DNA from: Dokdonia sp. 4H-3-7-5
GTDB taxonomy: Bacteria > Bacteroidota > Bacteroidia > Flavobacteriales > Flavobacteriaceae
Assembly (NCBI RefSeq): GCF_000212355.1
Contig: NC_015496.1
Location: 1,736,001-1,800,000 of the forward strand
DNA length: 64,000 bases
Direction of reading: 5' to 3'
This document shows positions 33,579-43,016 of this stretch, piece after piece. Position 1 is the first letter of the stretch. The number at the start of each line of letters is the position of its first letter. The notes below the pieces were generated by a model that saw nothing but the letters and a program-made list of their open reading frames with translations, made no database searches and had not been told where the DNA came from. The translations under genes and the position numbers were made by a program.

Positions 33579-34661
33579 ATGACAGGTTTATTAGCACTCA
33601 TCGTAGTAATTCTATTTGTAGTCACGCTTTGGCAGATGTCAAAGATCTTTAAACTATCACAGTTTAATAAGAAAACCAATAGCGAGACAGCTCAGGTAGC
33701 TGACGACAAAGACAACCGCATCAATGGAAAGTTGATGCTATGGTTTGCGATTGTCTTTTATTTCATAATGGCGTACTGTTTTATTAATTACAGTAAATTT
33801 TATTTACCGGAAGCATCATCAGAACATGGTGCGGATTATGATAATTTGTTATTTATCTCACTAGCCCTTATTATGTTTGTGCAGGTTATAACTCAAGCAT
33901 TATTGCATTACTTTGCTTATAAGTACAGTGGGAAGAAAGGCCAGAAAGCTCTTTTTTATGCAGATAATGACAAATTAGAATTTATCTGGACAATTATTCC
34001 AGTAATTGTTTTAGCAGGTTTAATTATCTATGGACTTTTCACTTGGTCTGATATTATGAACTTTGATGAGGACGAGGATGCCATAGTAGTGGAGCTATAT
34101 GCAAAACGTTTTGGATGGCAAGCTAGATATGCAGGAGAAGATAATATTTTAGGTAATGCCAATGTAAGGTTCATTGAAGGTGCAAACACCGTCGGGGTGG
34201 ATGAGAGTGATGTAGATGCAATGGATGATAAAATCACTACTGAATTACACCTTCCTGTAGGACGTCAAGTGATTTTTAAACTACGTTCTCAAGACGTTCT
34301 TCACTCGGCATATATGCCACACTTTAGAGCGCAGATGAACGTAGTGCCAGGAATGATTACTCAGTTTTCATTCACTCCCTCAAAGACTACTTCAGAAATC
34401 CGTGATACGGATTATATGAAGGACAAAATGGCTACTATTAAGGAAATTAGAAAAGAAAAGAATAAGGTTTCTATTGCTGCTGGAGACGGTCCAATAGATG
34501 CATACGACGAATTTGACTATTACTTGCTATGTAATAAGATTTGTGGAGCTTCGCATTATAATATGCAGATGAAGATTGTTGTTGAGACCCAAGAAGAGTA
34601 TGATGCTTGGATAGCAGAACAAAAAACATTTGGTAGTTCTATTGCAGCGGCTCAAGAGTAA
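33579..34661 (+). CDS. coxB: Cytochrome c oxidase subunit II
   Basis: A 360-residue subunit with four hydrophobic segments in the first 160 residues, more than the two of classical subunit II. The periplasmic CuA domain follows. The copper ligands are seen in DVLHSAYMPHF and in CNKICGASHYNM, the C-x3-C-x3-H-x2-M pattern. No fused cytochrome c domain is present, so electrons must come from ActA or ActE. It lies between actF and coxA, supporting a physical association of complex III and the oxidase, as known in Bacteroidota supercomplexes. Confidence 0.95.
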   Translation: MTGLLALIVVILFVVTLWQMSKIFKLSQFNKKTNSETAQVADDKDNRINGKLMLWFAIVFYFIMAYCFINYSKFYLPEASSEHGADYDNLLFISLALIMFVQVITQALLHYFAYKYSGKKGQKALFYADNDKLEFIWTIIPVIVLAGLIIYGLFTWSDIMNFDEDEDAIVVELYAKRFGWQARYAGEDNILGNANVRFIEGANTVGVDESDVDAMDDKITTELHLPVGRQVIFKLRSQDVLHSAYMPHFRAQMNVVPGMITQFSFTPSKTTSEIRDTDYMKDKMATIKEIRKEKNKVSIAAGDGPIDAYDEFDYYLLCNKICGASHYNMQMKIVVETQEEYDAWIAEQKTFGSSIAAAQE

Positions 34662-34698
34662 AAAAAAGAAAAAGAAAAATTAACTAAAGAATCAAGGT

Positions 34699-36522
34699 AT
34701 GGCAGCACACGCACCAACAGCAGATCATGGTCATGACGATCACGAGCACCACCACGAGCAAACATTTGTAACGAAATATATCTTTAGTACAGATCACAAG
34801 ATGATCTCAAAGCAGTACTTAATTACTGGTTTGATAATGGGTATTATCGGTATTGGAATGTCATTGATATTCCGTCTACAACTTGCTTGGCCAGATCACC
34901 AATTCACTATCTATGAAGTACTCTTAGGAGACTGGGGTAAGGATGGTGTTATGGATCCAAATATTTATTTAGCACTAATTACGATACACGGAACCATCAT
35001 GGTGTTCTTTGTACTTACTGCTGGTTTGAGTGGTACATTTAGTAACTTATTAATTCCACTTCAAATTGGGGCTCGAGATATGGCTTCTGGATTTTTGAAT
35101 ATGGTTTCTTATTGGTTGTTTTTCATCTCATCAGTAATTATGGTTCTTTCTCTATTTGTAGAGTCTGGTCCAGCAGCTGCAGGATGGACAATTTACCCTC
35201 CATTATCTGCGTTACCTAACAGTATTCCTGCTTCGGGCATGGGTATGACATTGTGGTTAGTATCAATGGCTATTTTCATTGCTTCGTCACTATTAGGATC
35301 TTTAAATTATGTAGTAACCGTAATTAATCTACGTACTAAGGGTATGTCTATGACTAGACTTCCTCTTACAATCTGGGCATTCTTCGTAACTGCAATCATT
35401 GGTGTTGTTTCATTCCCAGTATTACTTTCTGCGGCATTAATGCTTATTATGGACAGAAGTTTTGGAACATCATTCTTCTTATCTGATATTTATATAGGTG
35501 GAGAGGTATTACATAATTCTGGAGGTTCGCCTGTATTATTTGAGCACCTTTTCTGGTTCTTAGGTCACCCAGAAGTATATATAGTATTACTACCGGCATT
35601 AGGAATATCGTCTGAGATTATATCAACTAACTCGCGTAAGCCTATTTTTGGTTATCGTGCGATGATTGCTTCTATTCTTGCGATAGCATTCTTGTCTACC
35701 ATCGTATGGGGTCACCACATGTTTATCTCGGGAATGAACCCATTCTTAGGATCGGTATTTACATTTACAACATTGCTTATTGCGATTCCATCTGCAGTAA
35801 AAGCATTTAACTATATAACCACTTTATGGAAAGGTAATCTCCAGTTCAACCCTGGGATGTTATTTTCTATAGGTCTTGTATCTACTTTTATCTCTGGTGG
35901 ACTTACAGGGATTATTCTTGGAGATTCTACATTAGATATTAACGTTCACGATACGTACTTTGTAGTAGCTCACTTTCACTTGGTGATGGGTATATCTGCG
36001 CTTTATGGATTGTTTGCGGGAGTATACCACTGGTTCCCAAAAATGTTTGAAGGTAAGATGATGAACAAGAACTTAGGTTACGTTCACTTCTGGATTACAG
36101 TTATAGGAGCGTACGGTATTTTCTTCCCTATGCACTTCATCGGAATGGCGGGATTACCTAGACGTTACTACACGAACTCTGCTTTCCCATATTTTGATGA
36201 TTTACTAGACGTAAATAAGGCTATAAGTATTTTTGCATTCATAACTGCAGGAGCACAATTAGTATTCTTATATAACTTTATCCATTCTATGTTCTATGGA
36301 AAAGTAGGAGCGCAAAACCCTTGGAAGTCTAACACGTTAGAGTGGACTACGGGACATAAGCATATCCACGGTAACTGGGCTGGAGCAATTCCAGAGGTAC
36401 AACGTTGGCCATATGATTATTCTAAATTGAATAAAGATGGTTCAGATTACGTAATACCTGGTCAAGATTTTATCCCACAGACCATGCCTCTTCAACCTAA
36501 TGAAGAAGAAATGAATCACTAG
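34699..36522 (+). CDS. coxA: Cytochrome c oxidase subunit I
   Basis: A 607-residue haem-copper oxidase with about twelve helices. Visible ligand motifs are IHGTIM (low-spin haem histidine), FWFLGHPEVYI (the CuB histidine cross-linked to tyrosine), WGHHMF (two CuB histidines) and DTYFVVAHFHLV (haem histidines). It reduces oxygen to water and pumps protons. Seven histidines in residues 4-19 form a His-rich N-terminal tail that matches the loop in ActF. Subunit III is not in this operon; the downstream partner is a terminator. Heme o synthase, needed for its cofactor, begins at 63271. Confidence 0.96.
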   Translation: MAAHAPTADHGHDDHEHHHEQTFVTKYIFSTDHKMISKQYLITGLIMGIIGIGMSLIFRLQLAWPDHQFTIYEVLLGDWGKDGVMDPNIYLALITIHGTIMVFFVLTAGLSGTFSNLLIPLQIGARDMASGFLNMVSYWLFFISSVIMVLSLFVESGPAAAGWTIYPPLSALPNSIPASGMGMTLWLVSMAIFIASSLLGSLNYVVTVINLRTKGMSMTRLPLTIWAFFVTAIIGVVSFPVLLSAALMLIMDRSFGTSFFLSDIYIGGEVLHNSGGSPVLFEHLFWFLGHPEVYIVLLPALGISSEIISTNSRKPIFGYRAMIASILAIAFLSTIVWGHHMFISGMNPFLGSVFTFTTLLIAIPSAVKAFNYITTLWKGNLQFNPGMLFSIGLVSTFISGGLTGIILGDSTLDINVHDTYFVVAHFHLVMGISALYGLFAGVYHWFPKMFEGKMMNKNLGYVHFWITVIGAYGIFFPMHFIGMAGLPRRYYTNSAFPYFDDLLDVNKAISIFAFITAGAQLVFLYNFIHSMFYGKVGAQNPWKSNTLEWTTGHKHIHGNWAGAIPEVQRWPYDYSKLNKDGSDYVIPGQDFIPQTMPLQPNEEEMNH

Positions 36523-36540
36523 ATTATAATATTTAGTTTT

Positions 36541-36570
36541 AAAAACCCACTCTATTGAGTGGGTTTTTTG
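36541..36570 (+). terminator. Intrinsic terminator of the act-cox operon
   Basis: AAAAACCCACTC pairs with GAGTGGGTTTTTT around a short loop, 18 bp after coxA. Confidence 0.92.
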
Positions 36571-36576
36571 TTGTTA

Positions 36577-36592
36577 CGCTTTCGCGAAAGCG
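36577..36592. repeat. Iterated palindrome, perfect 16-mer, behind the act-cox terminator
   Basis: Perfect CGCTTTCGCGAAAGCG, 6 bp after the terminator T-run. Confidence 0.95.
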
Positions 36593-36660
36593 GACTAATA
36601 CAATGGAAAATTTTGTGAGTGCTCATTGTTATGTATTCATCATGACCCAACGATATTCCT

Positions 36661-36668
36661 TATCTTTG
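36661..36668 (+). promoter_or_regulatory. Promoter -7 box for ruvB
   Basis: TATCTTTG matches TAnnTTTG. Transcription would start near 36674, downstream of the TTG at 36670, so the ATG at 36688 is the only feasible start. Confidence 0.6.
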
Positions 36669-36687
36669 ATTGAAAGCACCGCTACGT

Positions 36688-37710
36688 ATGAATGAACATT
36701 TAGACCCCACAAATGAAGGTTTTTCTAGAGAAGATGTAGATGTCGAAAAGGCATTGAGACCTCTGTCTTTTGATGACTTTGCAGGACAAGATCAGGTGCT
36801 GGAAAATCTTAAGATATTTGTTCAAGCTGCAAATCTTAGAGGTGAGGCGCTAGATCATACATTGTTTCATGGTCCTCCAGGTTTAGGTAAAACCACCCTT
36901 GCAAATATTCTTGCCAATGAACTTGATGTAAATATCAAGATTACATCAGGTCCTGTACTAGACAAGCCAGGAGATCTTGCGGGTTTACTTACCAATCTTG
37001 ATGAGAGAGATGTGCTTTTCATTGATGAGATACATAGATTGAGTCCCATAGTAGAAGAGTATCTATACTCAGCTATGGAGGATTATCGTATCGACATTAT
37101 GATCGAGACCGGTCCTAATGCTCGAAGCGTACAGATCGATCTTGCTCCATTTACATTAGTGGGTGCAACAACTCGTTCTGGACTACTTACAGCGCCTATG
37201 CGAGCACGTTTTGGTATCTCAAGTAGATTACAATATTACACTACGGAACTGCTTACTACTATCGTTGAGCGTAGTTCGAGCATATTAGGGGTGCCTATCT
37301 CCATGGAAGCCGCTGTTGAGATTGCAGGAAGGAGTAGAGGAACTCCTCGTATTGCAAATGCGTTGTTGAGACGTGTGCGCGATTTTGCTCAGATCAAGGG
37401 TAATGGAAGTATAGATATTGCTATTGCAAAATACAGTCTTGAGGCATTAAATGTAGATGCACACGGACTTGATGAGATGGATAATAAAATACTTGCGACC
37501 ATTATAGATAAGTTTAAGGGTGGTCCTGTGGGGATTACTACACTTGCAACTGCCGTATCTGAGAGTGCAGAGACTATTGAGGAAGTCTACGAGCCATTCC
37601 TAATACAACAGGGTTTTATAATGCGTACACCTAGAGGTAGAGAAGTGACCGAAGAAGCTTATAGGCATTTAGGTCGTGTAAAAGGGCCTGTGCAAGGCGG
37701 ACTGTTTTAA
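36688..37710 (+). CDS. ruvB: Holliday junction DNA helicase RuvB
   Basis: A 340-residue AAA+ ATPase of the RuvABC complex, which migrates Holliday junctions. Walker A is [11 protein letters not shown], Walker [12 protein letters not shown], sensor I GATTR, and the arginine-finger region is [10 protein letters not shown]. The C-terminal winged helix contains the conserved [17 protein letters not shown] at 36670 would extend the protein by six residues, but it lies between the -7 box and the likely transcription start, so I use the ATG at 36688. ruvA is located separately at 48440. Confidence 0.96.
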   Translation: MNEHLDPTNEGFSREDVDVEKALRPLSFDDFAGQDQVLENLKIFVQAANLRGEALDHTLFHGPPGLGKTTLANILANELDVNIKITSGPVLDKPGDLAGLLTNLDERDVLFIDEIHRLSPIVEEYLYSAMEDYRIDIMIETGPNARSVQIDLAPFTLVGATTRSGLLTAPMRARFGISSRLQYYTTELLTTIVERSSSILGVPISMEAAVEIAGRSRGTPRIANALLRRVRDFAQIKGNGSIDIAIAKYSLEALNVDAHGLDEMDNKILATIIDKFKGGPVGITTLATAVSESAETIEEVYEPFLIQQGFIMRTPRGREVTEEAYRHLGRVKGPVQGGLF

Positions 37711-37794
37711 TTTTTACTGTGAAGTTGGCAATTATAAAAGTGGAATGATTCATGTTTTTTGAAAGCCTGGGTTATCTTAATATCATGCAAGCCC

Positions 37795-37802
37795 TATCTT
37801 TA
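37795..37802 (+). promoter_or_regulatory. Possible -7 box for the P450 gene
   Basis: TATCTTTA differs by one base from TAnnTTTG and lies 23 nt before the start codon. Confidence 0.35.
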
Positions 37803-37825
37803 TAATTGATCTTATAAAACATTAT

Positions 37826-39151
37826 ATGCCAGATAAAATTCCAGCAGTATCCGTGTTTAAATTTCTTGCAAATGCAGGAAGTATCCTCAAAAACCCTCTG
37901 CCTTTTCATAAAGAAAACTTTGAGTCAAAAGGTGATACTTTTAAACTAAAGCTTGGTTTTGGTAATGATGTCGTCTTTTCAAGAGATCCGGAATTTGCCA
38001 AATATGCACTTCAGAAAAATCAGCGGAATTATAGTAAATCACCTATCCAAACTAAAGACTTAGCAAAATATGTTGGGGAAGGTCTGCTTACGGCAGAAGG
38101 TGACCACTGGAAAAAACAACGTAAACTCATACAGCCAGCCTTTCATAAAAAGCAACTAGCTCAATTACTTGATGCAATGCATGAGGTAATTAAAGAAGAG
38201 CTATTGCGTATTGAAACGCATAAGCCTTTTGATGTATTTGAAGTTTTTAATGATCTTGCATTTATGACTGTCGTTAAGGCATTGTTTAAAACAGATGTAG
38301 ATCGAGATAAAATTAATAGATTGCAGCACATCACAGAGCAGGCACAAAAGATGCTTGTAAAAGAACTGCGCCAGCCATTTAAGGCATGGTATTTTAAATA
38401 TGGTGGTGCTATAGATAAGCATCTTGCTCTTACAAAAGAGGCGAGGGTGATTCTAAAGGAACTCGTAAAAGAGCGCAAAGACAGCGGTGACAAGCCAGGT
38501 GATTTACTTGATATGCTGCTAGATTCTCAATATGAAGATGGTGGGTTTATGGACAATAAACAGCTTATTGATGAAATTCTCATTTTATTTTCGGCGGGTC
38601 ATGAGACTACCTCAAATGCACTAACTTTTACAGCAGAGCTGCTTGCTAGAAATCCTATCTGGCAAGATAAAATTTATGAAGAATACGCTTTCGCGAAAGC
38701 GAACTCCACAAACCTTAATGAGTTTTTAAGACATTGTACCATTACCAAGCAAGTGCTGGAGGAAACCATGCGTATGTATCCACCGGCATATTTTATAGAT
38801 CGAGTGAATATTGAAGATGATGATCATAACGGAATGGAGGTTCCTGCAGGTTCTAACTTATTGTTTTCTGTGATAGAGATACATAAGCATAAGGACTTTT
38901 GGGAACGAGCAGATCAATTTGATCCTACGAGGTTTGATGATAACGCAGGGATGAAACATCCGGCATATTTTCCTTTTGGCGCAGGACCTAGAATGTGTAT
39001 AGGGAATAATTTTGCAATGTATGAAATGATCTTAGCTATTACAGAAATGGTTAGTATGTATAAGATTACCCCAAAAAACACACCTATTGAAATTTTACCG
39101 CTTATTACCTTAAAGCCTAAAAATGCGTTGCTAGAATTTATACCAAGATAG
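37826..39151 (+). CDS. Cytochrome P450
   Basis: A 441-residue soluble P450. The I-helix oxygen-binding motif is [10 protein letters not shown] (about residues 252-261), the K-helix ExxR is seen in EETMRMYPP, and the haem-thiolate loop is [16 protein letters not shown], with Cys as the fifth ligand. It resembles the CYP102/CYP4-like bacterial P450s found in flavobacteria, which often hydroxylate fatty acids or carotenoids. No ferredoxin or reductase gene is close, so the redox partner and substrate are unknown. A palindrome copy (38686-38701) encodes YAFAKAN between the I and J helices. queG begins 2 bp after the stop. Confidence 0.93.
   Translation: MPDKIPAVSVFKFLANAGSILKNPLPFHKENFESKGDTFKLKLGFGNDVVFSRDPEFAKYALQKNQRNYSKSPIQTKDLAKYVGEGLLTAEGDHWKKQRKLIQPAFHKKQLAQLLDAMHEVIKEELLRIETHKPFDVFEVFNDLAFMTVVKALFKTDVDRDKINRLQHITEQAQKMLVKELRQPFKAWYFKYGGAIDKHLALTKEARVILKELVKERKDSGDKPGDLLDMLLDSQYEDGGFMDNKQLIDEILILFSAGHETTSNALTFTAELLARNPIWQDKIYEEYAFAKANSTNLNEFLRHCTITKQVLEETMRMYPPAYFIDRVNIEDDDHNGMEVPAGSNLLFSVIEIHKHKDFWERADQFDPTRFDDNAGMKHPAYFPFGAGPRMCIGNNFAMYEMILAITEMVSMYKITPKNTPIEILPLITLKPKNALLEFIPR
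38686..38701. repeat. Iterated palindrome, perfect 16-mer, within P450 gene
   Basis: Perfect CGCTTTCGCGAAAGCG, read as AFAKA in the J-helix region. Confidence 0.95.
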
Positions 39152-39153
39152 TA

Positions 39154-40083
39154 ATGATTGAAAATCAAGTAAAACATACCGCCTTCATTAAAGCCGAAGC
39201 CACTCGCCTGGGTTTTATGTCTTGTGGTATAAGTAAAGCTGGTTTTCTAGAAGAGGAGGCACCTCGCCTTGAGTCATGGCTTAAGCAAAATATGAATGGC
39301 GAGATGCAGTATATGGAGAACTATTTCGATATGCGTCTGGACCCAACTAAGCTTGTGGAGGGCTCAAAAAGTGTTATTTCTTTATTACTTAATTATTATC
39401 CTCACGAAGTTCAAAATGAGGATTCGTACAAGATATCTAAGTATGCTTATGGTCGCGATTATCACTTTGTGATAAAGGATAAGCTCAAAGAATTTTTACA
39501 TAACATTCAAGAGGAAATAGGAGATGTGCACGGGCGTGCCTTTGTAGATAGCGCTCCAGTGCTTGATAAAGCATGGGCAAAGAAGAGTGGACTTGGCTGG
39601 ATAGGTAAACACAGCAATCTACTTTCTAAGAAAGCTGGTTCTTTCTACTTCATAGCAGAATTAGTGATTGATCTAGATCTGGAATATGACACACCTGTAA
39701 CAGATCACTGTGGTAGTTGTACAGCGTGCATAGACGCATGTCCTACAGGTGCTATTGTAGAGCCTTATAAGGTAGATGGTAGTAAATGTATAAGTTACTT
39801 TACGATTGAGTTAAAAAATCAAATTCCTGACTATGCAAAGCCACATCTAGACGACTGGATGTTTGGTTGTGACGTGTGTCAAGATGTATGTCCTTGGAAT
39901 CGTTTTTCAAAAGCACATAGTGAGCCGCTTTTCGACCCTCATCCAGAATTGCTTTCCAATTCAAAAAAGCAGTGGGAAGAAATCACGCAAGAGGTATTTT
40001 CAGAAATCTTTAGAAAATCTGCAGTAAAACGAACCAAGTTTTCAGGCCTTCAACGTAATATTGATGCGCTTAAACGGTCATAA
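39154..40083 (+). CDS. queG: Epoxyqueuosine reductase QueG
   Basis: A 309-residue enzyme for the last step of queuosine synthesis on tRNA: reduction of epoxyqueuosine using cobalamin and two [4Fe-4S] clusters. Both clusters are visible: [16 protein letters not shown] (about residues 188-203) and [11 protein letters not shown] (about 231-241). The N-terminal domain contains [16 protein letters not shown] and the cobalamin/substrate-binding segment [22 protein letters not shown]. The size is slightly shorter than the E. coli enzyme, which has extra C-terminal HEAT repeats. It is probably co-transcribed with the P450 gene but is unrelated in function. Confidence 0.94.
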   Translation: MIENQVKHTAFIKAEATRLGFMSCGISKAGFLEEEAPRLESWLKQNMNGEMQYMENYFDMRLDPTKLVEGSKSVISLLLNYYPHEVQNEDSYKISKYAYGRDYHFVIKDKLKEFLHNIQEEIGDVHGRAFVDSAPVLDKAWAKKSGLGWIGKHSNLLSKKAGSFYFIAELVIDLDLEYDTPVTDHCGSCTACIDACPTGAIVEPYKVDGSKCISYFTIELKNQIPDYAKPHLDDWMFGCDVCQDVCPWNRFSKAHSEPLFDPHPELLSNSKKQWEEITQEVFSEIFRKSAVKRTKFSGLQRNIDALKRS

Positions 40084-40203
40084 TCTGAAAATTTCCTGTT
40101 TTACGAAAACGTTATAGTATCATAATTTGAAATTCTCGGGGGATATTTTAAAAATTATTACGGATATTACTGTCGCTACACAGCAATAATCACGCACAAT
40201 CTT

Positions 40204-41538
40204 ATGAATAAAATACTAAGCTCCATTAAAAAGCCTAACCTCTCGTTCTGGCAAATTTTTAATATGAACGTTGGTTTCTTAGGAATTCAATTTTCCTTTG
40301 GACTTCAACAAACAGCTATAAATCCAATATTCTTATATCTTGGAGCTGCCGAAGATTTGTTGCCTATTCTTAATATTGCTGGTCCTATTACAGGATTAAT
40401 TGTGCAACCTATTATAGGTGCTATAAGTGACAAAACGTGGTCGCCAAAGTTTGGAAGAAGGAAACCATTTTTCTTGATAGGCGCTCTTATAGGTAGTATC
40501 TGTCTTTTTGCATTCCCATTTAGTCCAGTGTTGTGGGTAGCGGTTGCATTGCTTTGGATACTTGATATAGGGAACAACATGGCTATGGAGCCGTATAGAG
40601 CACTAGTAGGAGATAAGTTGCCGCAAAAGCAACTAAGCCTTGGTTACCAAATGCAAAGTCTTTTTGTAGGTGCGGGAACAGTGATTGCGATGCTATCTAT
40701 TATATACTTTCAAGAGATTTTTGGAGTGGCAGAAGAAATTGTAGGAAGTATACCCCAATGGTTATACTACTCATTTTTTATAGGAGCGATATTATCTATC
40801 ACGACCATATTATGGTCTGTTAGTAAGACTAAAGAAATACCACCTTCTGAAGGGGAGATGGTGCAAATCAAGGAATTTAGAGGACTATCATTTATAGAAA
40901 AATTTAAACATCCATTTGTGGAGATTGCTCAAACCGTAAAAACAATGCCTCCATTTATGTGGAAGGTGGCAGGTGTGTATCTATTTCAATGGTATGCACT
41001 GTTTGTGTATTGGCAATTTAATGTTCCTATGTTTAGAGATACATTAAATTTCACTATTGGAGAAGCAGCATCACAATCGGCTAAGATGAGTTTGACCTAT
41101 AATTCGGTTACAATGATTGTTGCACTAGTTCTTGTGCCACTAACCTTGAAGTACGGCGGTAAGAAAATTTATGCAGCAAGTTTATTAGGTACGGCAATCG
41201 CTATGTTTACAATCCCGTATATAAATGACGCAAATTTAGTATTGGTACCTATGATTCTTTTTGGAATAGGTTGGGCTGCAATGATGGGAATTCCATACAC
41301 AATGGTCTCTAAGATTGTACCTCAAACTAAACGAGGTATTTATATGGGTATTTTAAATATGATGATAGTAATACCTATGGCAATTGAGACTGTAACCTTT
41401 GGACCTATTTACAAATATTTGCTAGGAGGAAATGCTATAAATGCAATACTATTTGCAGGTGTATTTTTCTTAATATCGGCTATTTTGGCATTAAGGTTAA
41501 CGCCAAAGCAAGCACAAGAAGTTTATGATCAGCCATGA
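40204..41538 (+). CDS. MFS sugar transporter, SLC45/GPH-like
   Basis: A 444-residue protein with twelve predicted helices. Its first half reads NVGFLGIQFSFGLQQTAINPIF and GAISDKTWSPKFGRRKPFFLIGA, the signature of the sucrose/maltose transporter branch (SLC45, SUT-like), with the RRKPF loop between helices 2 and 3. It probably imports a disaccharide by proton or sodium symport. The genes that follow encode a second MFS protein, a trehalase and a sugar kinase, so trehalose or a related disaccharide is the natural guess. Transport direction and sugar are inference. Confidence 0.88.
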   Translation: MNKILSSIKKPNLSFWQIFNMNVGFLGIQFSFGLQQTAINPIFLYLGAAEDLLPILNIAGPITGLIVQPIIGAISDKTWSPKFGRRKPFFLIGALIGSICLFAFPFSPVLWVAVALLWILDIGNNMAMEPYRALVGDKLPQKQLSLGYQMQSLFVGAGTVIAMLSIIYFQEIFGVAEEIVGSIPQWLYYSFFIGAILSITTILWSVSKTKEIPPSEGEMVQIKEFRGLSFIEKFKHPFVEIAQTVKTMPPFMWKVAGVYLFQWYALFVYWQFNVPMFRDTLNFTIGEAASQSAKMSLTYNSVTMIVALVLVPLTLKYGGKKIYAASLLGTAIAMFTIPYINDANLVLVPMILFGIGWAAMMGIPYTMVSKIVPQTKRGIYMGILNMMIVIPMAIETVTFGPIYKYLLGGNAINAILFAGVFFLISAILALRLTPKQAQEVYDQP

Positions 41539-41740
41539 TAATCGACTCTTGAAGCATTAGAAATGTATTAAGTACTAATAAGTAATTAGTATCTTAGTGA
41601 GATAGTAGTTAGTTTTTCTTGAGCCACTTAGAAAATCATAAATTATTATGACCAACGATAAGAATTACAGAACCTTGATTGTACTACAGTTTTTACAACA
41701 GTATGACGTTTGGATCTGATAAGTGGTTAATACCCAACTT

Positions 41741-41775
41741 GAAAGCACTGGCTCACGCTGGTGCTTTCATTCTTT
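41741..41775 (+). terminator. Weak stem-loop between the two MFS genes
   Basis: GAAAGCAC (41741-41748) pairs with GTGCTTTC (41761-41768), followed by ATTCTTT rather than a pure T-run. It could be a partial terminator or a processing site within the sugar block. The 251-bp spacer 41539-41789 otherwise holds nothing convincing. Confidence 0.4.
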
Positions 41776-41789
41776 AAAAACTCCGCATT

Positions 41790-43016
41790 ATGAAGCACGT
41801 AGGTGTCAAGTTATCACTTTATCTCAATTACTTTATCTTTGCCATACTCTTAAATAGTGTAGGGATTGTTATCTTAAAATCACTTAATAATTATGGAGTA
41901 GACGAGACAACTGCCAGTGTTTTAGAGGCCTTTAAAGATTTACCAATTGCCATAGTTTCATTTGCTGTTGCTTCTTTTTTGCCTAGAGTAGGCTATAAGA
42001 AAGCAATGCTCATAGGTCTGGCGATGGTTACAGTAGCTTGTGTAGCTATGTATTTTGGAAACACCTTTGATACTGCCAAAATTCTTTTTGCTACCGTAGG
42101 TGCAGCATTTGCACTAATAAAAGTATCTGTATATTCTACAATCGGGTTAGTTACTAATAGCACAAAAGAGCATAATAGCTTGATGAGTTCTATAGAAGGT
42201 TTTTTTATGGTGGGAATTGCCATTGCTTACTTTCTCTTTCCGGCGTTTAATACAGAAGGAGAGCCTGATGCATGGCTCAATGTATACTGGCTACTAGCCG
42301 GTTTATCTGCGCTCTCGTTTATAATATTACTTTTTACAAAATTTGAAAAGGAGGCAGAGATTCCTGGAGCAGATCTTAAAGAGGACTTTCTTGAGATGTT
42401 TAAATTAATGGCACGACTATTAATTATCGTGTTTGTAATAAGTGCTTTTCTGTTTGTAATGATTGAGCAAGGAATCATGTCATGGTTACCTACTTTTAAT
42501 AATAAAGTTCTGGGACTATCAGAAAATTTAGGAATTATGATGGCGAGTATTCTCGCTTTGTCACTTGCGGTAGGAAGAATATTAGCAGGTATTCTTACTC
42601 AGAAAATCTCGTGGATTTATGTATTAGTGACATGCACCATAGGAGCGATGTTAATTGTAATCTTTGTCCTTCCAGAAACTGTAGGTTTAAATGTTGGTGT
42701 GATAGATTCATTGAGTGATATCCCGCTTATAGGCTTTGCATTTCCTTTAGTAGGCTTATTTATTGCGCCTATTTATCCATTGCTTAATTCTGTAGTATTA
42801 AGTGCGCTGCCTAAAAGAGTTCATAGCCCTATGACTGGGTTAATTGTTATATTTTCCGCCTTAGGAGGAACTATTGGAAGTAGAATCATTGGATATTTAT
42901 TTGAAACAAAAGGACCAGAAAACGCCTTTTATTTCACACTTATCCCAATGACAGTATTGCTAGTATTTTATGTGATTCTCAAAAAACTTACAGAAAAAGA
43001 TGCACTTCAAGGGTAA
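41790..43016 (+). CDS. MFS transporter, FucP-like
   Basis: A 408-residue protein with twelve hydrophobic segments and no cleavable signal. The second half contains a long loop of charged residues after helix 6 (KFEKEAEIPGADLKEDFLEM) and ends PMTVLLVFYVILKKL, as in sugar permeases of the FucP or NanT type. Its 3' end overlaps the trehalase start by 17 bp, so the two are translationally linked. It may import a monosaccharide or disaccharide. The difference in function from the first MFS gene is unclear. Confidence 0.85.
   Translation: MKHVGVKLSLYLNYFIFAILLNSVGIVILKSLNNYGVDETTASVLEAFKDLPIAIVSFAVASFLPRVGYKKAMLIGLAMVTVACVAMYFGNTFDTAKILFATVGAAFALIKVSVYSTIGLVTNSTKEHNSLMSSIEGFFMVGIAIAYFLFPAFNTEGEPDAWLNVYWLLAGLSALSFIILLFTKFEKEAEIPGADLKEDFLEMFKLMARLLIIVFVISAFLFVMIEQGIMSWLPTFNNKVLGLSENLGIMMASILALSLAVGRILAGILTQKISWIYVLVTCTIGAMLIVIFVLPETVGLNVGVIDSLSDIPLIGFAFPLVGLFIAPIYPLLNSVVLSALPKRVHSPMTGLIVIFSALGGTIGSRIIGYLFETKGPENAFYFTLIPMTVLLVFYVILKKLTEKDALQG

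Noticed and set aside
36670-36687. TTG start extending RuvB by six residues
   Set aside because: The -7 box ends at 36668, so this TTG would precede the transcription start; the ATG at 36688 also gives the usual RuvB N terminus.
40084-40203. GTTTTACGAAAAC after queG as another copy of the iterated palindrome
   Set aside because: It lacks the TCGCGA core and has too few matching bases to separate it from chance.
41648-41719. A 23-codon open frame starting ATG ACC in the spacer between the two MFS genes
   Set aside because: Too short, with no ribosome-binding or conservation evidence; probably chance.
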